Shown here in pieces: positions 1 through 8,818 of a DNA stretch of 64,000 nt. Made by a program: the position numbers and the translations under genes. The notes under the pieces were generated by a model. The model had not been told where the DNA came from. It saw only the letters and a list, made by a program, of their open reading frames with translations, and made no database searches. The stretch lies in contig NZ_JPOC01000029.1 in NCBI RefSeq assembly GCF_000738775.1, positions 1-64,000 on the forward strand. The letters are read 5' to 3'. This stretch comes from Prescottella defluvii. GTDB taxonomy: Bacteria; Actinomycetota; Actinomycetes; Mycobacteriales; Mycobacteriaceae. Position 1 is the first letter of the stretch; the number at the start of each line of letters is the position of its first letter.

Positions 1-63
1 CACTCGGAGGTTCTCTTCACATCAAGCCGACACGCCCGCTACCAACGTCCTGACCGGGTACAC

Positions 64-1245
64 CTAGGGCGCGGCGTACGGCAACCGGCCCCGCACCCGA
101 TAGCCGCCGCCCGGCACCGGTCCGGCGACGAGCCTGCCGCCGTGCAGCTTGGCGCGCTCGGTCATGCCGATGACGCCCTGCCCGCCGGGGGCAGCGTCGA
201 TCAGGGCGGCCGCGCCGCCGCGACCGTCGTCGTCGACGACGAGTTCGACGTCGTCGCCGCCCCAGTTCACCTCGACCCGCGCCAGCGCTCCCGGCCCGGC
301 ATGCTTGAGCACGTTGGTGAGCGACTCCTGGACGATGCGGTACGCCGTGAGCCCGGTACCGGTGGACAACTCGCGGGGCTCCCCGGTCACGGTCAGGTCG
401 ACGTCGAGACCGCCCCGCTGCAGCTCGGTCACCAATCCGGGAATGTCACCGGCGCCGGGCATGACCGCGAACTCGCGGGGCCGGTCCTCGCGCAGCACCG
501 ACAGCAACGCCCGCATGTCGGTCAGAGCCTGCCGACCGGTCGACGAGATGGTCTCGAGCGCATCGATCGCGGCCTGCGGATCCCGCGCGGCGCTGTAGCG
601 TCCGCCGTCGGCCTGCGCGATCACGACGGTGAGCGAGTGCGCGACGATGTCGTGCATCTCGCGGGCGATGCGGGTGCGCTCGTTGACGGCCGCCAGTTCC
701 GCCTCCTGGGCGCGCTCGAGTTCCAGCAACCGCGCCCGCTCGGCGAGTCCCTCGAGTTCCTGGATGCGCACCCGGCGCAGGTCGCCGAACGCCCACACCG
801 CGATGACGAACACGATCAGGAACGCCGAGTTGGCCGCTGCGCCCTGCCAGGTGCGCCCGTCGTACCCGAAGTACTCGACGCCGGCGGCGGTGGCCCCCAG
901 GATCGCGAGCGCCAGTGCCGTGTAGCTGCTCCACCGGGGCGTGTACGCCGCGAACGCGTACAGCGCGATCGGTACCGCGACCGCACTGGGCATCAAGGTG
1001 CCGGGGATCACCAGCAGGTGCACGACCGCGAACGCCGCGATCACGAACCCCGACGCGACGGGGCGCGAGCGCCGCCACGCGAGCGGCACCGTCATACCCA
1101 GCGAGACGATGATCCGCACGTCGCTGCCGTCGACGGCAGCGGCCAGGCAGACCAACGTCAGGAGCGCCGCCTCGACACGGTCGATTCCGACCGCGTGGGC
1201 GGCGCTCCAGCGATACCAACGCTCGCTCAGGGGGAACCGGGCCAT
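64..1245 (-). CDS. NarL-family sensor histidine kinase
   Basis: This is a 393-residue membrane sensor kinase. The N-terminal 155 residues carry about five hydrophobic segments and form the input domain. A coiled linker (about 158-190) leads to a HisKA_3 dimerisation domain with the phospho-accepting His198 in the MHDIVAHSL motif. The C-terminal HATPase domain shows an N-box-like ESLTNVLKHA, a DDDGRGG motif and GQGVIGM. This arrangement is typical of kinases that signal to LuxR-type response regulators. The partner would be expected just downstream, beyond position 64, and is not visible. The signal sensed cannot be told from the sequence. Family is clear; specific role unknown. Confidence 0.93.
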   Translation of the reverse strand: MARFPLSERWYRWSAAHAVGIDRVEAALLTLVCLAAAVDGSDVRIIVSLGMTVPLAWRRSRPVASGFVIAAFAVVHLLVIPGTLMPSAVAVPIALYAFAAYTPRWSSYTALALAILGATAAGVEYFGYDGRTWQGAAANSAFLIVFVIAVWAFGDLRRVRIQELEGLAERARLLELERAQEAELAAVNERTRIAREMHDIVAHSLTVVIAQADGGRYSAARDPQAAIDALETISSTGRQALTDMRALLSVLREDRPREFAVMPGAGDIPGLVTELQRGGLDVDLTVTGEPRELSTGTGLTAYRIVQESLTNVLKHAGPGALARVEVNWGGDDVELVVDDDGRGGAAALIDAAPGGQGVIGMTERAKLHGGRLVAGPVPGGGYRVRGRLPYAAP

Positions 1246-1275
1246 CCCGTCAGCCTAGAACCCGGATCCGGCTGC

Positions 1276-1785
1276 TCAGCCGAGCAGCTTGGCGCGCAGC
1301 GCCGCGTCCTTCTCCAGGACCATCTGCTCGAGACCCGCTTGGAAGTCGGCCATCCGCTGCTGCAGGGCCGGATCCGACGCGCCGAGGATGCGCGCGGCCA
1401 GCAGGCCCGCGTTGCGCGCGCCGCCGATCGACACCGTCGCGACCGGGACCCCGGCCGGCATCTGCACGATCGACAGCAGCGAGTCCATGCCGTCGAGGTA
1501 CTTGAGCGGTACCGGCACGCCGATCACCGGCAGCGGCGTCGCCGACGCCACCATGCCGGGCAGGTGCGCGGCGCCACCGGCACCGGCGATGATGACCTTG
1601 ATGCCGCGGCCCGCGGCGTCGCGCGCGTAGTCGAGCATGCGCTGCGGGGTGCGGTGCGCGGACACGACGCCCACCTCGAACCGGATACCGAACTCGGCGA
1701 GCGCCTCGGCGGCGGCCTCCATCGTCGGCCAGTCCGAATCGCTGCCCATGATCAGCCCGACTGCGGGCCCGTTCGAATCACTCAC
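1276..1785 (-). CDS. purE: N5-carboxyaminoimidazole ribonucleotide mutase PurE
   Basis: Class I PurE converts N5-CAIR to 4-carboxy-AIR in de novo purine synthesis, in the cytoplasm. The motifs [18 protein letters not shown] and [11 protein letters not shown], which form the substrate pocket and carry the catalytic Ser and His, are all present. The chosen GTG start gives 169 residues and places eight residues before the [11 protein letters not shown] strand, as in mycobacterial PurE. It overlaps the purK stop by 8 bp, so the two are probably translationally coupled. An in-frame ATG at 1803 is an alternative; neither has a strong ribosome binding site. Confidence 0.95.
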   Translation of the reverse strand: MSDSNGPAVGLIMGSDSDWPTMEAAAEALAEFGIRFEVGVVSAHRTPQRMLDYARDAAGRGIKVIIAGAGGAAHLPGMVASATPLPVIGVPVPLKYLDGMDSLLSIVQMPAGVPVATVSIGGARNAGLLAARILGASDPALQQRMADFQAGLEQMVLEKDAALRAKLLG

Positions 1786-3064
1786 CGTGAGAATCCCATC
1801 CATCAGTCCATTCGGCGTGCGACAGCCAGTGTGCCGCCCGTTCCGCGCGCTCACGCACGGCCGCCACGTAGTCCGGGTCGGTGACGGACCCGCCGGCTGC
1901 GCCGACGATGTTCACGTGCCCGATCTTGCGGTCCTTGCGTTCGCCCTTGCCGTACAGGTGCACCTTCGCGTCGGGCATCCGCGCGAACAGGTGGTGCAGG
2001 CGCTCGTCCATGCTCATGGCCGGAGCCTCCGGGGCCCCCAGCACGTTCGCCATCACCGTGACCGGCGCGAGGGGCGACGTGTCGCCGAGCGGGTAGTCGA
2101 GAACCGCACGCAGGTGCTGTTCGAACTGCGACGTCCGCGCGCCGTCCTGGGTCCAGTGGCCCGAGTTGTGGGGGCGCATCGCCAGTTCGTTCACGATCAG
2201 CGTGCCGCCGGTGGTCTCGAACAGCTCCACGGCCATCGATCCGACGACACCGAGTTCGGCCGCGATCTGCAGCGCGAGCTGCTCGGCCTCGGACGCCAGC
2301 TCAGCCGACAGCTGCGGCGCCGGCGCGAGCACCACCGCGCACTGACCGCTGCGCTGCACGGTCTCGACGACCGGCCACGACGCCCCCTGACCGAACGGCG
2401 ACCGCGCCACCATCGCGGACAGCTCACGGGTGAAGTCGACGGCCTGCTCGACCATCAGTTCGACGCCCTTGTCGAGCTGCTCGGTGACGATGGCCTCGGC
2501 CTCGTCGGAGTCGTCGGTGATCCACACGCCACGGCCGTCGTAGCCGCCGCGCACCGCCTTGAGGACGATCGGCCAACCGTGCTCGGCACCGAAACGGATC
2601 ACGTCCTCGGCCCACGTGACCTCGGCGAAGGCCGGGACCGGGGCGCCCATCTCACTGAGCTTGCGGCGCATCGCCAGCTTGTCCTGCGCGTACACGAGCG
2701 CCTGCGGCGGCGGCTGCACGTTGACACCCTCGGCCACCAGCACCTCGAGGTGCTCGGTGGGGACGTGCTCGTGGTCGAACGTCAGCGCATTCGAGCCGAG
2801 CGCGGCCTTGCGCAGCGCCGCGAGATCTTCGTGGCTGCCCAGGACGACGTCGGGGCTGACCTGGGCGGCGGGTTCGTCGATGCTGCCGGACAGCACCCGC
2901 AGCGTCTGGCCCAGCTCGACTGCGGCCTGGTGGGTCATGCGCGCGAGCTGGCCACCACCGATCATCGTCACCACGGGCATACCGCTGGGCAGATCGCGCG
3001 GAGGGGCGGGGCGAGGTTCGGAATCAGATTTGCCGGTCACGACACACCATGGTGTCACGTTCAC
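1778..3064 (-). CDS. purK: N5-carboxyaminoimidazole ribonucleotide synthase PurK
   Basis: PurK is an ATP-grasp enzyme that carboxylates AIR with bicarbonate, giving the substrate of the adjacent PurE. The [17 protein letters not shown] motif starts the N-terminal domain, [15 protein letters not shown] is the ATP-grasp lid and [14 protein letters not shown]-like residues ([14 protein letters not shown]) mark the active site. The 428-residue form includes about 28 extra residues before [10 protein letters not shown]; actinobacterial PurK proteins often carry such a tail, but an internal start is possible. It is divergent from gtrA and upstream of purE in one operon. Confidence 0.95.
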   Translation of the reverse strand: MNVTPWCVVTGKSDSEPRPAPPRDLPSGMPVVTMIGGGQLARMTHQAAVELGQTLRVLSGSIDEPAAQVSPDVVLGSHEDLAALRKAALGSNALTFDHEHVPTEHLEVLVAEGVNVQPPPQALVYAQDKLAMRRKLSEMGAPVPAFAEVTWAEDVIRFGAEHGWPIVLKAVRGGYDGRGVWITDDSDEAEAIVTEQLDKGVELMVEQAVDFTRELSAMVARSPFGQGASWPVVETVQRSGQCAVVLAPAPQLSAELASEAEQLALQIAAELGVVGSMAVELFETTGGTLIVNELAMRPHNSGHWTQDGARTSQFEQHLRAVLDYPLGDTSPLAPVTVMANVLGAPEAPAMSMDERLHHLFARMPDAKVHLYGKGERKDRKIGHVNIVGAAGGSVTDPDYVAAVRERAERAAHWLSHAEWTDGWDSHGE

Positions 3065-3157
3065 CTCGGAACGGTTCTTCCGAGGTCATCGACGGTCCCA
3101 AGCTGTGGAGAACCTGATAATGGACAGTCCGCTGCATCGATCGAGATCCCGGGTTCG

Positions 3158-3163
3158 TAGAAT
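3158..3163 (+). promoter_or_regulatory. Candidate -10 box of gtrA
   Basis: TAGAAT lies 8 nt before the GTG of the GtrA gene. A transcript starting the usual 6-8 nt downstream would begin at or next to the start codon. No convincing -35 was seen. Confidence 0.4.
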
Positions 3164-3171
3164 ACGATGTT

Positions 3172-3807
3172 GTGTCTTTCGTCGACGCGGCGATGAGCCG
3201 AGTTCCTCAGCCGTTCAGAGCCATCGTTCTTCGCCACCACGAATTGATCAAGTTCGCAATCGTCGGCGGCACGACGATGGTGGTCGACCTCGCGATCTTC
3301 TACTCCCTGAGCCTCACGATCCTCGAGCAGAAGCCCGTGGTCGCGAAGATCCTCTCGGGTGTGGTGGCGACCGTCCTGAGCTACATCCTCAACCGCGAAT
3401 GGTCGTTCAAGCATCGCGGCGGCCGCGAACGCCACCACGAGGCACTGCTCTTCTTCACGATCTCCGGCATCGGTGTCCTCATCGCCGCGGCACCGCTGTG
3501 GATCGCGAACAACCTCTTCGACATCCGCACGTCCCTGGGCTTCGGGACGCTGGTGGTGGTCGACTTCGTTCTGAACTACATCATCGGCAACCTGTTCCAG
3601 ATGGTGTTCCGGTTCTGGTCGTTCCGGCGGTGGGTGTTCCCCGAGGACAACTCTGACAACTCTGACAACTCCGCCGACATCGCGAACACCGCGAAGACCG
3701 CCGACGCCGCCGCTCCTGCGACCGCTGCGCCCGTGGCCGCCGTCCACGAGGTGATCGAGCAGCCGGAGCAGGTCGAACTCGCCGGCGAGGACCCCGCCCG
3801 CTCCTAG
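3172..3807 (+). CDS. GtrA-family membrane protein
   Basis: A 211-residue protein with four membrane segments in the GtrA pattern: KFAIVGGTTMVVDLAIF, a VSYILNREWSF loop and a last pair ending FRFWSFRRWVF. GtrA-like proteins are thought to move lipid-linked sugars across the membrane for cell-envelope glycan assembly; the substrate here is unknown. The tail of about 60 residues is hydrophilic and rich in Ala, Thr and Asp, starting with a triple DNS repeat. The GTG start lies 8 nt after a -10-like TAGAAT and has no Shine-Dalgarno, suggesting a leaderless message; ATG at 3193 is the alternative. Syntenic with mycobacterial Rv3277. Confidence 0.9.
   Translation: MSFVDAAMSRVPQPFRAIVLRHHELIKFAIVGGTTMVVDLAIFYSLSLTILEQKPVVAKILSGVVATVLSYILNREWSFKHRGGRERHHEALLFFTISGIGVLIAAAPLWIANNLFDIRTSLGFGTLVVVDFVLNYIIGNLFQMVFRFWSFRRWVFPEDNSDNSDNSADIANTAKTADAAAPATAAPVAAVHEVIEQPEQVELAGEDPARS
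3646..3672 (+). repeat. Three tandem 9-bp repeats inside gtrA
   Basis: GACAACTCT occurs three times in a row, the last copy ending in C instead of T. The unit keeps the reading frame and encodes Asp-Asn-Ser three times at the start of the GtrA C-terminal tail. Confidence 0.9.
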
Positions 3808-5129
3808 CGCGGTTCGTGGATGCCGACCACCCGGGTCGGCGCCTCGTTCTTGACCGGGGCGAGGAACACCGCGAACAACGCCGGACGTCGCCGCTGCAGT
3901 TCCAGCCGGCCTCCGTCCGCCTCCACGAGCGCCCGCGCGAGCGCCAGTCCGACGCCGGTCGATCCGGCCCCGGAGAAGCCCCGATCGAAGATGTGCGGCG
4001 CGAGCTCGTCGCTCACCCCCTCGCCCTCGTCCGACACCTCGACGCACACCCGCGAGCCCTTGCCGGAGTCGTGGCCCACCGGTCCGGACACCAGGCGCAC
4101 GGACACCGTGCAGGTGCCGGCGCCGTGTTGGAGGGCGTTGTCGATCAGCACGGACACGGCCTCCCGGAGCCGTGATCCGGTCGCCGACGATGTCAACCGT
4201 GGTTCTCCGCGCAATCGCAGCACGCGGCCCGCGTCCTTGAACGGTCCCTGCCAGTCGGCGACGACGCTCGCGAGTTCGCCCACCACCGATACCGGTTCCC
4301 GGTCGGCGGCACCGTTGGCCCGCGAGGAGCGCACCAGGTCGTCCACGGCGACGGTGAGCCGGTCGACCTGGGCCATCGCTTCCTCGGCTTCGTGGACCAC
4401 GGCCGGGTCCGGATGGCCCGACAGTTCGTCGAGCCGCAACCGCACAGCGGTGAGGCGGCTGCGCAGCTGGTGTGAGACGTCGCCGACGAGGGCGTGTTCG
4501 CGTTGCAGACGTCCGGCGATCTCCACCGTCGCCGAGTCGAGCACGTCGGACACGCGGTCGAGTTCGGGAATGTCGTGTCGTCGGGAGTCCGGCCGGAAGT
4601 CGCCCTCGGCGAGCCGGGCCGCGCGCTCGGCGACGTCCTTGAGCGGGTCGGCGAGACGTTTTGCGGTGACTACGGCGACACCGGCGCCGGCGCCCATCGA
4701 CGCGAACACCAGCAGGGTCACGGCGCCGACGGCCTGCTGTTGCAGGGTCCGCATCCGATTCGACGGCACCTCGAGGCGCAGCGACCCCGACGTCCCCATC
4801 GACAGGGATTCGACGAGCGGGGACTCCACCGTGTCGGCGCCGATGTCCAGACGTGCCGCGCCCTCCTCGGGGGTCGGGTAGACGACCACGAGTTTGCCGC
4901 CCTCCGGGACGACCAGCCGCAGCCCTGTCGTGTCGAGTCCGCCTTCGACGACGCCGGAGGTGCCCTCCTGGACGATGATCTCGGCGGCCATCCGGTCGAG
5001 TCGGCCCTGCAGGTCGCTGCGGGTGAAGTCCTCCACCCACTGCCACGCGGTGTAGATCAGCGGCACGCCGAGCAACAGGCCGGTGAAGATGACGACGGCG
5101 AGGATCGATTGCAGGATTCTGCGGCGCAC
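3804..5129 (-). CDS. HAMP-domain sensor histidine kinase
   Basis: A 441-residue two-component kinase. Membrane segments at about 6-28 and 132-155 bracket an extracytoplasmic sensor of about 100 residues. A HAMP linker follows, then HisKA with the phospho-acceptor His220 in DVSHQLRSRL, and a HATPase domain with N-box VLIDNALQHG and G-box motifs VSDEGEGV and GAGSTGVGLAL. It starts with GTG 12 nt after the response regulator stop at 5142, so the two are one operon. It is convergent with gtrA, overlapping by 4 bp. The stimulus is not evident. Confidence 0.94.
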   Translation of the reverse strand: MRRRILQSILAVVIFTGLLLGVPLIYTAWQWVEDFTRSDLQGRLDRMAAEIIVQEGTSGVVEGGLDTTGLRLVVPEGGKLVVVYPTPEEGAARLDIGADTVESPLVESLSMGTSGSLRLEVPSNRMRTLQQQAVGAVTLLVFASMGAGAGVAVVTAKRLADPLKDVAERAARLAEGDFRPDSRRHDIPELDRVSDVLDSATVEIAGRLQREHALVGDVSHQLRSRLTAVRLRLDELSGHPDPAVVHEAEEAMAQVDRLTVAVDDLVRSSRANGAADREPVSVVGELASVVADWQGPFKDAGRVLRLRGEPRLTSSATGSRLREAVSVLIDNALQHGAGTCTVSVRLVSGPVGHDSGKGSRVCVEVSDEGEGVSDELAPHIFDRGFSGAGSTGVGLALARALVEADGGRLELQRRRPALFAVFLAPVKNEAPTRVVGIHEPR

Positions 5130-5141
5130 GGCGCGGGAGAC

Positions 5142-5822
5142 CTAGTCGGTGTTGATGCGGAAGCCGACTCCACGCACGGTCGAGATCCGGCGGTCGGCGC
5201 CCGCTCCCTCGTCACCGATCTTGCGGCGCAGCCAGGACATGTGCATGTCGAGCGTCTTCGATCCGCGCAGTTCGACGTCGCCCCACACCTCGCGCAGGAT
5301 CGTGTCGCGGGAGACGACCTGGCCGGCATGCTCGAGCAGCACGCGCAGCAGTTCGTACTCCTTGTTGGCCAGCGCCACCTCGGATCCGTTGACGAGCACT
5401 CGACGGGCCGCGGGCTCGAGGCGGATTCCGGCCACCTCGACGACCACGTCCTCCCCGCCGCCGCTGCGACGGAGCAGGGCCCGCACGCGTGCCATCAGTT
5501 CGGCGAGGCGGAACGGTTTGCCGACGTAGTCGTCGGCGCCGGCATCGAGACCGACCACGAAGTCGACCTCGTCGGTGCGTGCGGTCAGCATCAGCACGGC
5601 GAGGTCCAGGCTGTGGGCCCGCAGTTGGCGGCACACCTCGAGGCCGTCCATCCCGGGCAGACCGAGGTCGAGGATGAGGAGTTCGAACTCGCCGGTCAGT
5701 GCGCGGTCGAGCGCCGAGGGCCCGGTCTGTTCGATCGTGACGGTGTAGCCCTCGCGTCCGAGTGCACGCGACAGTGGCGCAGCGATGGCCTCGTCATCTT
5801 CGGCAAGTAGTACAGCGGTCAC
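5142..5822 (-). CDS. OmpR-family response regulator
   Basis: A 226-residue DNA-binding regulator. The receiver domain has the acidic pair E8-D9-D10 in LLAEDDEA, the phospho-acceptor Asp52 in LLILDLGLPGMDG, and the conserved Thr and Lys in MLTARTDE and VGKPF. The C-terminal half is a winged helix of the OmpR/PhoB type, with LANKEYELLRVLLEHAG and a conserved KTLDMHMSWLRRKIG recognition region. It is the first gene of a pair with the downstream HAMP kinase. The start is a GTG at 5822. Target genes are not known. Confidence 0.95.
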   Translation of the reverse strand: MTAVLLAEDDEAIAAPLSRALGREGYTVTIEQTGPSALDRALTGEFELLILDLGLPGMDGLEVCRQLRAHSLDLAVLMLTARTDEVDFVVGLDAGADDYVGKPFRLAELMARVRALLRRSGGGEDVVVEVAGIRLEPAARRVLVNGSEVALANKEYELLRVLLEHAGQVVSRDTILREVWGDVELRGSKTLDMHMSWLRRKIGDEGAGADRRISTVRGVGFRINTD

Positions 5823-5860
5823 GACGACAGCCTACGGTCGGTGTCGTCGGCGCGGCCCCA

Positions 5861-6451
5861 TTACCAGCCTTTCCGGAGATTCCGGCCGTCGTCCCCGGGG
5901 TCGTCCGGTGTCTGTCCCGGCCCCGGGTACTCCCCGCGATGGTCGTTGCGGGGCATGGAGGTGGAATCGAACACCTGGTGGTACAGCCGCGAATGCACCT
6001 TCTGCACGTCGGGAATGTCGTCGAACTCGAGGGGGTCGTCGGACGACGAGACGATGACGAGCGTTCCGGTGCGCAGCATCCGGTCCACCAGTCCGTGCCG
6101 GAACTGCACGTTGCTGATTCTGTTCATCGGGATGTCGATGCCGGTGTGGGTCATCACCCCGTGCCGGATCATCACCCGGCGGTCGGTGACGATGAAGTGC
6201 GTCGAGTTCCACCGGAGCACCGGCACGAGCACCCGCCATCCGACGACGGCGACCCACAGGGCGGCGATCACGAGGAGCACGACGGTCACGGCGCCGCCAC
6301 TCAACTGCGACTGCGCGATTCCCGCCGCGAAACCCGCGACCGCGGTGGCCAGGATGAAGATCAGCGCCGGGACGACGAGCATCTTCCAGTGCGGGTGCCG
6401 GTGCAGCACCAGCTCCTCGTCGACCGCCAGCGCGTCCTGCGGATAGCCCAT
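5861..6451 (-). CDS. PH-domain membrane protein (YdbT/DUF304-like)
   Basis: A 196-residue protein that corresponds by synteny to mycobacterial Rv3278c. After a short leader (ELVLHRHPHWKML) there are two membrane segments (about 25-70), followed by a bacterial PH-like domain with WNSTHFIVTDRRVMIRHGVMTHTGIDIPMNRISNVQF, quoted here only as landmarks: residues TDRRVMI and IPMNRISNV are the family signature. The C-terminus is hydrophilic, with many Pro, Asp and Gly. The function of the family is unknown, though membrane association is clear. Strand order places it after the HdeD-like gene with 165 bp between. Confidence 0.85.
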   Translation of the reverse strand: MGYPQDALAVDEELVLHRHPHWKMLVVPALIFILATAVAGFAAGIAQSQLSGGAVTVVLLVIAALWVAVVGWRVLVPVLRWNSTHFIVTDRRVMIRHGVMTHTGIDIPMNRISNVQFRHGLVDRMLRTGTLVIVSSSDDPLEFDDIPDVQKVHSRLYHQVFDSTSMPRNDHRGEYPGPGQTPDDPGDDGRNLRKGW

Positions 6452-6617
6452 GCGAAGAGTGTGACAGGTCGCCGGTCCGGCGAGGTGCCCGACGGTTCAC
6501 GGACCTCCCACGCGGGATCGCCCAGTCCGGTCGGTTCGTCGGGACCGGCGACTGCCGAATGTTCTTGCGCGCCATCGGACCTCCACTCGCCGTGGGACCC
6601 GATTCAGGTCCGGCGGA

Positions 6618-7211
6618 TCAGCTCGCGCGTCGAGTGAGGAAGGCCGCCGCGACCACGATGACGCCGTACAGGACCATCCAGACGCCCACGACGATCACGA
6701 AGACCTCGAGCGACAGCTGCGGCTGGAGCAGCACGATCGCACCCGCCACGACACTGATCAGTCCCAGCACGATCCCGACAGCACGGTTGCCCGGGACCTC
6801 CGACGCTCCGGCGACGATGTCGAGGACACCACGGAACACCCACCACGCTCCGATGACGAGCGCGATGACCACGAGCGTCTGCAGTGGACTGCGGAGCACG
6901 AGGAACCCCAGCAGGATCGCCAGAGCACCCGACAGGCCGGTGAGGGTGCGCGCCGAGCTCGGTGCGCCGACCTCGGCGAACGACCGCACGATCTGGATGA
7001 TGCCGAACGCGAACACCTGGATCGCGATGAGGACGGCCGCCACCACCAGGGTCGCGCTGGGCCAGACGAGCATCGCGATGCCGAGGCCGACCGTCAGCAG
7101 TCCGAAGACGACGGTCAGTCCGGTCAGGAAGCGGCGGGCGGTTTCCCACTGCCCGGAATCGCCGGCCCAGACATCGTCCAATCCTGTCGTCTCGCTCTGT
7201 CGACCATTCAT
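6618..7211 (-). CDS. HdeD-family (DUF308) membrane protein
   Basis: A 197-residue integral membrane protein with six evenly spaced hydrophobic helices and little loop sequence, matching the HdeD/DUF308 pattern of repeated two-helix units. In Escherichia coli HdeD is linked to acid resistance, but the actinobacterial relatives have no assigned role. A strong GGAGGGG ribosome binding site precedes the ATG. It is divergent from the small membrane protein at 7422. Confidence 0.85.
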   Translation of the reverse strand: MNGRQSETTGLDDVWAGDSGQWETARRFLTGLTVVFGLLTVGLGIAMLVWPSATLVVAAVLIAIQVFAFGIIQIVRSFAEVGAPSSARTLTGLSGALAILLGFLVLRSPLQTLVVIALVIGAWWVFRGVLDIVAGASEVPGNRAVGIVLGLISVVAGAIVLLQPQLSLEVFVIVVGVWMVLYGVIVVAAAFLTRRAS

Positions 7212-7316
7212 CGTCTTCCCCTCCGCAATCGTGGATGAGCGTCAAAGTAGCAGCAATTCACGCTATTTCCAGTGCGGGAGCGTTTTGTCCTTCTCTCGTG
7301 CGACTTCATGCGGTTT

Positions 7317-7376
7317 CACCCGCAGCGGGTGAGGTTCCCGAGCAGAATTCGAGGCGACACTCCTCCTGAAGGAGTG
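7317..7376 (+). promoter_or_regulatory. Two inverted repeats in the leader of the 7422 gene
   Basis: A perfect CACCCGC/GCGGGTG palindrome with one central base lies at 7317-7331, and a second perfect 7-bp hairpin (CACTCCT/AGGAGTG, 5-nt loop) lies at 7358-7376. Both sit between the divergent HdeD and DUF7144-type genes. The first looks like an operator; the second could be a leader stem. No regulator is assigned. Confidence 0.4.
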
Positions 7377-7421
7377 GCTTCTCCCACGATGTCTACTCGA
7401 CCGATCGAAAGGGGAACTGCG

Positions 7422-7841
7422 ATGACGGATCGCACACCGACTACCCACAGTTCGGGCGGCGCCAAACAGGGCTTCGCTGCGGGAACGTCGATCGCCGCCG
7501 CGATCATTCTCATGACTGTCGGAATCCTGCAGATCTTCCAGGGAATCTCCGCACTCGCGGACGACAACTTCTTCGTCGTCGGCCCCGAGTACGTCTACCA
7601 GTTCGACCTCACCACCTGGGGTTGGATCCACCTGGTCCTCGGCATCGTCGTGGTCCTCGTCGGGCTGGGGCTGTTGACCGGTGCGACGTGGGCGCGGGTG
7701 ACCGCGATCGTCATCGCGGCGCTGTCGATCATCGCGAACTTCCTGTGGATCCCGTGGTACCCGATGTGGTCGATCCTGATCATCGCGCTCGACATCGTGG
7801 TGATCTGGGCCGTGTCCACGTGGGACACCGAGCGCGCCTGA
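7422..7841 (+). CDS. Four-helix membrane protein (DUF7144-type)
   Basis: A 139-residue protein with four predicted membrane helices. Landmarks are GILQIFQGISAL, FDLTTWGWIHLVLGI, TGATWARVTAIVIA and a final WSILIIALDIVVIWA, which fit the small actinobacterial DUF7144 family. No enzymatic motif is visible and the function is unknown. The ATG at 7422 was chosen because GAAAGGGG lies 8-15 nt upstream; longer in-frame starts reach into a leader with two hairpins and give a non-membrane, unconserved-looking extension. It is convergent with birA, ending 3 nt from it. Confidence 0.8.
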   Translation: MTDRTPTTHSSGGAKQGFAAGTSIAAAIILMTVGILQIFQGISALADDNFFVVGPEYVYQFDLTTWGWIHLVLGIVVVLVGLGLLTGATWARVTAIVIAALSIIANFLWIPWYPMWSILIIALDIVVIWAVSTWDTERA

Positions 7842-7844
7842 CGC

Positions 7845-8690
7845 TCACAGACGACGCAGATGGGTGATGTCGCCGGCCGATACCGCGACCGGCGACTCGC
7901 CCTCTGCCGTGATCACGATCCGCCCCTCGACATCGACATCGGTCGCGATCCCGATCAGTTCCCGATCGCCGGGGAGCTCCGCGCGAACCAACTGTCCGAG
8001 GGTGCCGCACCGCTCCCGGTAGGCGGCCGTGAGGTCCTCCACTCGCCACCCCACCGATTGCCAGTCCCGCCAGCGCCGCGCCAGCTCCCGGAGCACGGCC
8101 CGCAGCAGAATGTCACGGTCGGCGACGTCCGCTTCCTCCAACACCAGTGACGTCGCGGTGGGCACCGGCAACTCGTCCTCGGTCAGGCTCACGTTCAGTC
8201 CGATCCCGACGACGACCGTCGGCACGGGCGCAGTAGCCGCCACCTCCGCGAGAATGCCGGCGACCTTCTTCCCCCCGATGAGGACGTCGTTGGGCCACTT
8301 GAGTTCTGCGTCGACCTTCGCGACGTTGCGCAGGGCGTCCACCACCGCGATCCCGGACAGCAGCGGAAGCCACCCGATGTCGGACAGTTCCAAGCCGGGC
8401 ATGTCGAGCACCGCGGACACCGTCACGAGCGCCCGGGGTGCGCTCACCCACGGTCGCGCGTGCCGCCCGCGACCACCCGACTGGTATTCCGCGACGAGCA
8501 CGCTGCGGGCGTAGTCGCCGTCCCGGGGCCGCGCCAGTAGATCAGCGTTGGTGGAACCGGTCTCGGCCACCACGTCGACACGGGACCAGAACGCGTCCGG
8601 GTCACCCCCGGCGTCGCGGACGAGCGCACGTCGGAGCGCGTCGGCATTCAGCGGGGGTCGGTTGAGATCGGTCCACATGTCTCCAGCCAT
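7845..8690 (-). CDS. birA: Biotin-[acetyl-CoA-carboxylase] ligase
   Basis: BirA activates biotin as biotinyl-AMP and attaches it to the carrier lysine, here most likely of AccA3 encoded in this same window. The biotin/ATP loop SGGRGRHARPW and KWPNDVLIGGKKVAGILAE are present, followed by the small C-terminal SH3-like domain. At 281 residues it lacks the N-terminal helix-turn-helix of bifunctional BirA, so it is a monofunctional ligase. It is divergent from accD5 with 128 bp between. The start may be the ATG at 8690, which would be leaderless, or the ATG at 8678. Confidence 0.95.
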   Translation of the reverse strand: MAGDMWTDLNRPPLNADALRRALVRDAGGDPDAFWSRVDVVAETGSTNADLLARPRDGDYARSVLVAEYQSGGRGRHARPWVSAPRALVTVSAVLDMPGLELSDIGWLPLLSGIAVVDALRNVAKVDAELKWPNDVLIGGKKVAGILAEVAATAPVPTVVVGIGLNVSLTEDELPVPTATSLVLEEADVADRDILLRAVLRELARRWRDWQSVGWRVEDLTAAYRERCGTLGQLVRAELPGDRELIGIATDVDVEGRIVITAEGESPVAVSAGDITHLRRL

Positions 8691-8696
8691 TCGCCC

Positions 8697-8702
8697 AGCC
8701 TA
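8697..8702 (-). promoter_or_regulatory. Candidate -10 box of birA
   Basis: TAGGCT on the minus strand ends 6 nt before the birA ATG at 8690 and no Shine-Dalgarno precedes that ATG, suggesting a leaderless transcript. Confidence 0.4.
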
Positions 8703-8804
8703 GAATGCACCCGGGGGCACTACTGGAATGTGACTCGTCAGTAGCTTAGGTTGAATAATTCAGCGCAACCCGACCTCACTCGACGGAGGCCTCGGAGACC
8801 TGGT

Positions 8805-8810
8805 TAAGCT
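8805..8810 (+). promoter_or_regulatory. Candidate -10 box of accD5
   Basis: TAAGCT ends 8 nt before the accD5 ATG. Polypurine tracts upstream (CGGAGG, near 8785) are too far from the start to act as a ribosome binding site, which again fits a leaderless message. Confidence 0.35.
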
Positions 8811-8818
8811 CACTGCCC

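Noticed and set aside
1-63. Possible start of a response regulator partner for the first kinase
   Set aside because: On the minus strand the frame after the kinase stop soon meets a TGA; only 63 bases are available, so nothing can be called.
142-1884. Long plus-strand open frame opposite the sensor kinase and purE
   Set aside because: High GC gives long antisense frames; the composition is rich in Arg, Gly and His and the minus-strand genes are clear.
5832-6575. A minus-strand frame with a good GGAGG site and ATG at 6575
   Set aside because: It runs through the PH-domain gene in another frame and has shadow-like Arg/Pro-rich composition. A short leader peptide cannot be excluded, but there is no stop before the PH gene.
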